NCBI GenBank assembly: GCA_007129335.1
Contig: SKVS01000307.1
Coordinates: 1 to 11,407 of the forward strand
Reading direction: 5' to 3'
Length of the DNA stretch: 11,407 bases
Source: Spirochaetaceae bacterium
GTDB taxonomy: Bacteria > Spirochaetota > Spirochaetia > DSM-27196 > Salinispiraceae
In this document: positions 7,152 through 11,407 of the stretch, piece after piece
Layout of the letters: each line of letters starts with the position of its first letter
Position numbering within the stretch: the stretch's first letter is position 1
Position numbers and translations under genes: made by a program
Notes under the pieces: generated by a model
The model's database searches: none
The model's input: the letters and a program-made list of their open reading frames with translations, nothing else
Told to the model about the DNA's origin: nothing

Positions 7152-8099
7152 TCAGGGGAAGAGTTTTTGTATTTTTTTCATGTCCCGGGGCTTAATTTGG
7201 ATTCCCGATGCCTTTACGTTCTCTTCCAGCTGATTTTCCCTGGTAGCCCCGATAATGACCGATGAAATGCCCGGGTTCTGGAGGATCCAGGCAAGGGAGA
7301 GTTGTCCAATAGTCAAGCCGTAAGTTTCTGCAATGGGACCCAGGGCATCGACTCTTTTCAGGAGTTCAGCGTCGGATAAATGACCCTTCATGAACATGGA
7401 TAACCGGTCATTACTGCCCCTGCTGTCTTTAGGAATAGTACCTCCGGAATATTTTCCCGTAAGAATTCCCTGGGCCAGGGGGGAAAAGTTTGCGGTTCCC
7501 ATTCCCAAAGCCTGGCAGGTTGGAAGAATCGAGGTTTCGATGTTTCTGTTTACCAGATTGTACAAGGGTTGATTGATTACGGGAGTCTGCCATCCCCTGC
7601 TGGTACAGATCGTGTGTGCTCGGGCGATTTGCTCGGCGGTCCATTCGCTTGTTCCCCAGTACAAGGTTTTTCCTTGGCGAATCAGGTCATTCATTGCTTC
7701 CAGGGTTTCTTCCAGGGGGGTCTCGGGATCGTATCGGTGACAGTAAAAAATGTCCACGTAGGACAGTTTTAGCCGTTCCAGACTTCCGTGAAGGCTGTCG
7801 GTTAAATGTTTCCGGCTCAGTCCCCGATCGGTATGGGCATCGCTCATAGGCCAGAAAGCCTTGGTTGCAACAAGGTACTGCCTTCGGTTGTATTCCGGCA
7901 GGACATGACCCAGGAAGCTTTCAGCCGCACCCTGGTTATAGACGTCCGCGGTATCGATATAATTAATTCCCAAATCCAGGGCCTTGGCGGTTAATTTTTT
8001 CGCCTCGGCCAACTCAACCTGATTGTCAAAGGTTATCCAGGAACCAAAAGCAATTTCGCTTACCTTTAATCCGCTTTTCCCTACTCTTCGGTACTGCAA
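7152..8099 (-). CDS. Aldo/keto reductase, NADPH-dependent (Kv-beta/YghZ-like group)
   Basis: 315 residues, the usual length for a single (beta/alpha)8-barrel aldo/keto reductase. The catalytic tetrad is complete: Asp49 and Tyr54 (INYIDTADVY), Lys80 (LVATK) and His121 (IFYCHRYDPETP). Other family marks are YWGTSEW at 147-153, SPLAQGILTGKY at 206-217, and the cofactor 2'-phosphate site region IIGATRENQLEEN at 282-294. It should reduce aldehydes or ketones with NADPH in the cytoplasm; the natural substrate cannot be read from sequence. The start is TTG (8097-8099), supported by AAGGAG at 8107-8112 placed 7 nt away and by MQYRRVGKSGLKVSE matching the usual family N-terminus. It is a single gene, convergent with the TPR gene and divergent from the PPC protein gene. 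No strong minus-strand promoter was found. Confidence 0.93.
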   Translation of the reverse strand: MQYRRVGKSGLKVSEIAFGSWITFDNQVELAEAKKLTAKALDLGINYIDTADVYNQGAAESFLGHVLPEYNRRQYLVATKAFWPMSDAHTDRGLSRKHLTDSLHGSLERLKLSYVDIFYCHRYDPETPLEETLEAMNDLIRQGKTLYWGTSEWTAEQIARAHTICTSRGWQTPVINQPLYNLVNRNIETSILPTCQALGMGTANFSPLAQGILTGKYSGGTIPKDSRGSNDRLSMFMKGHLSDAELLKRVDALGPIAETYGLTIGQLSLAWILQNPGISSVIIGATRENQLEENVKASGIQIKPRDMKKIQKLFP

Positions 8100-8106
8100 T
8101 TTTTTT

Positions 8107-8112
8107 CTCCTT
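8107..8112 (-). promoter_or_regulatory. Ribosome binding site fixing the TTG start of the reductase
   Basis: On the minus strand AAGGAG is followed by seven bases (an A-run ending in the base before the codon) and then TTG. There is no ATG in frame nearby, so this site decides the rare TTG start. Confidence 0.75.
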
Positions 8113-8121
8113 GGGGTTCTT

Positions 8122-8150
8122 TTGTGTATTCTATCAACTTACCCTATAGT
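8122..8150 (+). promoter_or_regulatory. Sigma70-type promoter for the PPC-repeat protein
   Basis: TTGTGT at 8122-8127, a 17-bp spacer and TATAGT at 8145-8150 form a near-consensus housekeeping promoter. Transcription would start near 8157, giving a leader of about 77 nt before the ATG at 8234. The -10 region CTATAG is palindromic, so weak initiation toward the reductase on the other strand is conceivable, but no matching -35 is seen there. Confidence 0.65.
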
Positions 8151-8171
8151 TCTTCTTACAAAAGATAGTGC

Positions 8172-8231
8172 ATTCCTCCCATGGGAGTAAAGGGAAATGT
8201 GGTGTATGCTTATTCTATGGGATGGAGGAAT
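8172..8231 (+). promoter_or_regulatory. Leader with sequence complementary to the Shine-Dalgarno
   Basis: ATTCCTCC at 8172-8179 is an exact 8-nt complement of GGAGGAAT at 8224-8231, which contains the ribosome binding site (GGAGG, 8224-8228) of the PPC protein gene. The same CTCC also lies in the palindrome CTCCCATGGGAG (8176-8187), giving a competing local hairpin. Two mutually exclusive folds, one hiding the ribosome site, are possible. Regulation by this leader is inference only. Confidence 0.35.
8224..8228 (+). promoter_or_regulatory. Ribosome binding site fixing the start of the PPC-repeat protein
   Basis: GGAGG with a 5-nt gap to ATG at 8234. The in-frame GTG at 8168 has no such site and would put 22 polar residues before the signal peptide, so the later start is preferred. 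Confidence 0.75.
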
Positions 8232-8233
8232 CT

Positions 8234-9877
8234 ATGAAAAGGAAAATCGACCGGATGAAACTGGGGTTGTTCATTGGATTGTTGTTGTTGTCTATTAGCC
8301 CGGGCCTTGGGGCTCAAAATCGTTTGTACCGTCAGGATCACCGGCTTGGGCCGGGAAACGAACGGGTAAGTCATGGGCTGATGATCGGTGAAACGGGAAT
8401 TCTTGATGTAAAGGGTTTGAGCCTGGATTTCCCCTTTACTATTGATTTGGCAGGACCCGGTGGAATCCGAAGTACCGCCTATTCCCAAAACCGATTTGCC
8501 CAGCTCTTTGTCCCGGTTACCCTTCCCGGGTCTTACACTCTGGTTATGGAAGTCCCGCCTGAGGGAAAAGCAGGTACCCTTTCGGTCCTGGTTGACCTTG
8601 TTGCTTTTGCGGGGAACTTGGCGATCCAACCATCGATCCAGGGAGATCTGGGACAGAACTCCACGGAGATCGAGCCGAACAAGTACATCGACTGGTACGA
8701 ATACACCATCCCGGAATCGGGCAGGGCCATGATCCGCCTTGCCAGCGAAGAGTTTGATACCTTTCTCATTGTTACCTACTCCGATGGAACCGAGGATGTA
8801 AACGATGATTTTGATGGAACCAATTCTGCCTTGCGAATTTCCGGATTTCCGGGGGACAGGGTCATGGTTGGTGCAACCAGTTATTCCCCCTTCTCTATGG
8901 GCAGGTATACCATTAGTGCCCTGGCTGCCCAGCCGCCAAGGCCTGTTTCCCTGGGACAGCCCGCCCGGGGGAGTTTTGGGTCGGGTGTGGAAGATGATTA
9001 TTTTTTTACCGCACCAGAAACAGGCCGGTACATCTTTGAGCTCTTCAGTTCGGGGTACGAGGACATGCTCATATTGATCGATCAAAACGGGGAAGAGTTT
9101 TTTGCCCGGACCTCAGGTTCCTTTGGTCCGGTTATAAGCCGGAGGCTCAATGAAGGAGAACAGGTAATGCTCAGTCCCCAATCCTTCGACCCAGGGGCCT
9201 ATCGTCTCCTGGTTGCCCTGGCGGAGGAAGGGCAGGACCTTGTGTTGGGCAGCCCGGTATACGGCTTCCTCGATCGGGGTGAGTACCAGGATTATGTATT
9301 CCGTGGAGATTCCCAACCGGGATTATTGGTCATCGATCTTCAGTCCGATGAATTTGACACCTATCTAGAGCTGTTAACCTCCCGGGGTGAACTCATTGAA
9401 GACGATGATTCATACGAGGGAGAACTGGATTACCAGTCCCTGATCAGATACATGCCCGATCCTGATGAAGAACTGGTTATTACTGTCCGGGGATACAGCC
9501 CTTCAGACACTGGCACCTTTATCCTGCGGGTTGATCGAACCGATTTACCCGAGGGATTGGCCGTGTACGAGCCAAATCAGCTCCTTCAGGTAAACTCTAC
9601 CTATGATTACATTATGTCCGGTTCAAACCACCAGTTCCGGGTAGAGTTGACCCGGGGGCAGAGAATTATCATAACCATGGATTCCAGGGATTTTGACAGC
9701 TACCTGGAACTGGATGGGCCAGGAGGGTATTGGTCCGATGATGACGGGGGAGAAGGGTTAAACGCCCGAATTGATATGGTTGTTCCCAGCAGCGGCTTGT
9801 ATACCCTTATTGCCCGGTCTTTTGGAGGCTCAGGGTCAGCTGGAACATATCGTTTGGGAATATTTGAGGGAAACTGA
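8234..9877 (+). CDS. Exported protein of tandem PPC-like beta-sandwich repeats
   Basis: 547 residues from the ATG at 8234, chosen over an in-frame GTG at 8168 because GGAGG (8224-8228) lies 5 nt upstream and the signal peptide (residues 1-27, hydrophobic core 9-22) then begins correctly. The rest resembles bacterial pre-peptidase C-terminal (PPC) domains in tandem: about 135-230, 237-330, 336-435 and 447-544, with a more diverged module at 40-125. Recurrent marks are SEEFDTFL (171-178), SDEFDTYL (371-378) and SRDFDSYL (484-491), each followed by an acidic Asp-rich loop and a closing strand such as GRYTISAL or GTYRLGIF. The second repeat has lost this motif (GYEDMLIL, 274-281). No protease or other catalytic domain is attached. 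The acidic loops suggest calcium binding or surface adhesion. It lies directly upstream of the pseudouridine synthase gene. Confidence 0.82.
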   Translation: MKRKIDRMKLGLFIGLLLLSISPGLGAQNRLYRQDHRLGPGNERVSHGLMIGETGILDVKGLSLDFPFTIDLAGPGGIRSTAYSQNRFAQLFVPVTLPGSYTLVMEVPPEGKAGTLSVLVDLVAFAGNLAIQPSIQGDLGQNSTEIEPNKYIDWYEYTIPESGRAMIRLASEEFDTFLIVTYSDGTEDVNDDFDGTNSALRISGFPGDRVMVGATSYSPFSMGRYTISALAAQPPRPVSLGQPARGSFGSGVEDDYFFTAPETGRYIFELFSSGYEDMLILIDQNGEEFFARTSGSFGPVISRRLNEGEQVMLSPQSFDPGAYRLLVALAEEGQDLVLGSPVYGFLDRGEYQDYVFRGDSQPGLLVIDLQSDEFDTYLELLTSRGELIEDDDSYEGELDYQSLIRYMPDPDEELVITVRGYSPSDTGTFILRVDRTDLPEGLAVYEPNQLLQVNSTYDYIMSGSNHQFRVELTRGQRIIITMDSRDFDSYLELDGPGGYWSDDDGGEGLNARIDMVVPSSGLYTLIARSFGGSGSAGTYRLGIFEGN

Positions 9878-10588
9878 GTGAAAGCCCTAGGAGAAAGAAT
9901 TGTATTCGAAGATAACCATGTGCTGGTGGTGAATAAACTCTGTTCTGAACTCGTTCAGGGAGATAAAACAGGGGACATTTGTCTCCTGGATTCCCTAAAA
10001 GCCTTCATTAAGGAGAGGGATGGGAAACCGGGGAATGTGTTTCTGGGTTTGGTTCACCGCCTGGACAGGCCCTCAAGCGGCCTTGTGGTGTATGCCAAGA
10101 CATCAAAGGCCCTATCCCGGTTAACCTCCAGCTTTCGGGAACGCAACGCAACCAAGGAGTATCTGGTCATTACTGAGAAGCAGCGGGCCGGATCGGTGGG
10201 ACTGGACCCAGCGGGCAGGCTCACGGATTTTCTGTTGAAGAATGGAAAAACCAATACCTCCCGGGTTGTGCAGGGACCGCCCGGGAAGGAGGCTGTGCTG
10301 GATTACCAGCTAGTAGAAGAATTACAGACCTTTCTGGTTTGGAAGGTGCACCTGCAAACGGGCAGGCACCACCAGATACGGGTGCAGTTTGCAGCCAGGG
10401 GGTATCCGGTGCGGGGCGATCTGAAGTATGGCGCCAGGCGTTCCATTCCAGGCGGAGGTATTGGACTGCATGCCTGGAAACTGTGCCTTCCCCATCCTAC
10501 CCAGGATACCCAGTTAATTTTGGAGGCAAACCCCCGGGAAAGCCAGCAGGATGATCTTTGGAGTAAGATTTCCCTGTTTGAACATTGA
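9878..10588 (+). CDS. RluA-family RNA pseudouridine synthase
   Basis: 236 residues, a single catalytic domain without the N-terminal S4 RNA-binding domain found in RluC and RluD. The family motif HRLDRPSSG (60-68) holds the catalytic Asp63, which attacks C1' of the target uridine. HHQIRVQFAARGYPVRGDLKYG (164-185, key residues Gln166, Ile167, Arg168, Gly180, Asp181 and Tyr184) and LHAWKLCLPHP (197-207) are the other conserved blocks. It should isomerise uridines in rRNA or tRNA; the exact site cannot be told. The start is GTG, immediately after the upstream TGA with no gap, with GAGGG at 9866-9870 giving 7-nt spacing. The gene is therefore probably co-transcribed and coupled with the PPC protein, although the two have no evident shared role. 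Confidence 0.9.
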   Translation: MKALGERIVFEDNHVLVVNKLCSELVQGDKTGDICLLDSLKAFIKERDGKPGNVFLGLVHRLDRPSSGLVVYAKTSKALSRLTSSFRERNATKEYLVITEKQRAGSVGLDPAGRLTDFLLKNGKTNTSRVVQGPPGKEAVLDYQLVEELQTFLVWKVHLQTGRHHQIRVQFAARGYPVRGDLKYGARRSIPGGGIGLHAWKLCLPHPTQDTQLILEANPRESQQDDLWSKISLFEH

Positions 10589-10613
10589 AAATACCCGGTA
10601 GCCGAATTACACT
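10585..10613 (+). promoter_or_regulatory. Promoter for the response regulator (leaderless-type spacing)
   Basis: TTGAAA at 10585-10590, a spacer of exactly 17 bp and TACACT at 10608-10613 form a good sigma70-type promoter, with the -35 overlapping the stop codon of the pseudouridine synthase. The -10 ends 7 nt before the ATG at 10621, the same geometry as at parE, so the mRNA should begin at or beside the start codon. There is no Shine-Dalgarno between them. Confidence 0.55.
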
Positions 10614-10620
10614 TACCCCT

Positions 10621-11058
10621 ATGGCAAAAGTACTCATAGTCGATGATCTGGAATCCAACAGATTTGTCTTGAAGGCCCTGTTCCGGCTCTTCGGTCCCAA
10701 TTCAGGAATTGAAATCCTGGAAGCTTCCAGCGGGGTTAGTTCGGTGGAAATTATTCGAACCCAAATGCCCGATCTTGTACTCCTGGATATAAAAATGGAG
10801 CGGGACGATTCGGGCATAGAGGTTGTAAAACTCATTCGCAGCATTCCCGGGTTCAGGGATACTCCCGTGTGGGCCGTAACAGCTCAGGCAATGGAAGCCC
10901 ATAATGGAATGGAATCCGACAGGGATCGGTGCCTGAGAGCGGGTTTTTCCCGGTATATCACCAAACCGCTGGATCAGGGTGAGTTGCTGAAAGACATTTC
11001 CGAAGTCCTGGGTATTCCTATTCCTGATCGGGTTAAGAGCAGGATGGGTGATTTATGA
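10621..11058 (+). CDS. Single-domain response regulator (CheY/DivK-like receiver)
   Basis: 145 residues consisting of one receiver domain and a short tail. Acidic pocket Asp8-Asp9 (LIVDD), phosphoacceptor Asp56 (VLLDIKM), switch Thr87 (WAVTAQAM) and Lys115 (YITKP) are all present, so it should be phosphorylated by a histidine kinase. There is no output domain, as in CheY or DivK. The sequence style (DDLESNRFVLKALF; AVTAQAM; CLRAGFSRYITKP) resembles receivers of hybrid kinases and DivK. The start at 10621 gives the standard receiver N-terminus MAKVLIVDD. A TTG at 10585, overlapping the preceding TGA, would add 12 unusual residues and is less likely. No kinase gene lies in the window. The last bases overlap the next gene by ATGA, implying coupled expression with the 69-residue protein. 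Confidence 0.9.
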   Translation: MAKVLIVDDLESNRFVLKALFRLFGPNSGIEILEASSGVSSVEIIRTQMPDLVLLDIKMERDDSGIEVVKLIRSIPGFRDTPVWAVTAQAMEAHNGMESDRDRCLRAGFSRYITKPLDQGELLKDISEVLGIPIPDRVKSRMGDL

Positions 11059-11264
11059 GCGGCTCAGACTCATTTTACCGGAGCGAGGCCGACTTTCTCC
11101 TCAGGGAGAATATGAACAAACTCAAGGGGCTCATTGATCTGCTCGACCTTGGGGTCCTCGATACCCTGAACGATCTGGAGCGGGATGAATTCATCAGCAA
11201 AATTAAGATCCACATGGACAGTTTGTACCAGAAGCTCGAGACCAGTATTCTCTCAGATGAATAG
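11055..11264 (+). CDS. Small helical protein of unknown function, coupled to the response regulator
   Basis: 69 residues, predicted to be mostly alpha-helical from about 9 to 64, with regular hydrophobic spacing (FLLRENMNKLKGLIDLL, then FISKIKIHMDSLYQKLE). It is acidic, with no signal peptide or membrane segment. The single His53 is not in a histidine-phosphotransfer context (no HxLKG), so I do not call it an Hpt protein. The ATG overlaps the response regulator stop (ATGA), with AGGA 10 nt upstream, and its own end overlaps the next gene by 8 nt. This packing supports a real gene and a partnership with the regulator or the lipoprotein. I do not recognise the family. Confidence 0.7.
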   Translation: MSGSDSFYRSEADFLLRENMNKLKGLIDLLDLGVLDTLNDLERDEFISKIKIHMDSLYQKLETSILSDE

Positions 11265-11407
11265 CCCTGTGTACCCTTTTGTTCAGATCTTTCGGGGTTT
11301 CAGCAGACTTCGGTGGCGGGTGAGACAGCCCCTACTTTTGGTCACCGTCTTAGTCGCCATACTGGGTATTGTTGGGGGGCTGTCAGCATGTAATTCCGGC
11401 GACCCTG
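11257..11407 (+). CDS. Lipoprotein gene, 5' end only
   Basis: The first 50 codons are visible and remain open to the window end. After a basic segment (RLRWRVRQ, 17-24) comes a hydrophobic stretch (about 25-41) and the lipobox GLSAC, with Cys45 at 11389-11391, then NSGDP. The ATG at 11257 overlaps the preceding gene by 8 nt but makes a long pre-signal region. A GTG at 11320 would give a more typical 23-residue signal peptide, so the start is unsure. The downstream protein would be membrane-anchored outside the cytoplasm, perhaps a binding protein or a sensor component, but nothing visible tells which. Confidence 0.6.
   Translation, partial: MNSPVYPFVQIFRGFSRLRWRVRQPLLLVTVLVAILGIVGGLSACNSGDP

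Noticed and set aside
7135..7161. TTCCCC and GGGGAA inverted repeat at the 3' end of the reductase gene as a terminator
   Set aside because: The stem is short, the loop is large and no T-tract follows on the minus strand.
8210..9085. Minus-strand open frame (291 codons) opposite the PPC protein
   Set aside because: The plus-strand protein has a signal peptide, ribosome site, promoter and repeat structure; the reverse reading has none of these.
11055..11264. The 69-residue protein as a histidine phosphotransfer protein
   Set aside because: Its only His (53) lacks the HxLKG-type context and the protein is shorter than a four-helix Hpt domain.

Overview
The window looks like an ordinary chromosomal stretch of a diderm bacterium, most likely a free-living spirochaete (Spirochaetota). 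This is an inference from three things: a Bacteroidetes/spirochaete-style topoisomerase IV pair (parE-parC overlapping by TAATG), several lipoprotein or exported-protein genes of unknown role, and moderate GC. No 16S rRNA or other taxonomic marker is present, so the phylum call is tentative. No tRNA, rRNA, CRISPR array, insertion sequence or phage gene was seen, and no gene-free stretch exceeds about 150 bp.

Layout. (1) 1-354: the 3' end of a ClpC-type AAA+ unfoldase gene. It converges on, and shares the self-complementary stop TTAA with, a minus-strand gene (351-1394) for a coiled-coil lipoprotein of unknown function. (2) 1475-5978, plus strand: parE, parC and a lipoprotein with an NlpE-like domain followed by a META domain, so tightly spaced that they probably form one operon. 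parE has no visible Shine-Dalgarno and an extended -10 box exactly 7 nt before its ATG, so its mRNA may be leaderless. (3) 6129-7037: an exported TPR protein with a strong ribosome binding site. It ends in a 15-bp tandem repeat that duplicates the stop codon and is followed by a likely terminator. (4) 7152-8099, minus strand: an aldo/keto reductase with a TTG start. (5) 8234-11407, plus strand: a promoter at 8122-8150 serves an exported protein made of PPC-like beta-sandwich repeats, followed by an RluA-family pseudouridine synthase, a single-domain response regulator with its own good promoter, a 69-residue helical protein, and the start of a further lipoprotein gene cut by the window end.

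How the genes relate. The two topoisomerase subunits make one enzyme (chromosome decatenation). Several quinolone-contact positions in both subunits carry non-canonical residues. The response regulator, small protein and lipoprotein overlap by 4 and 8 nt and look like a translationally coupled signalling cassette of unknown output. The other genes appear functionally unrelated housekeeping or envelope genes. I did not find a convincing wholly new multi-gene system. The best leads are the leaderless-type promoters, the possible Shine-Dalgarno-sequestering leader before the PPC protein, the altered quinolone-contact residues and the uncharacterised response-regulator cassette.
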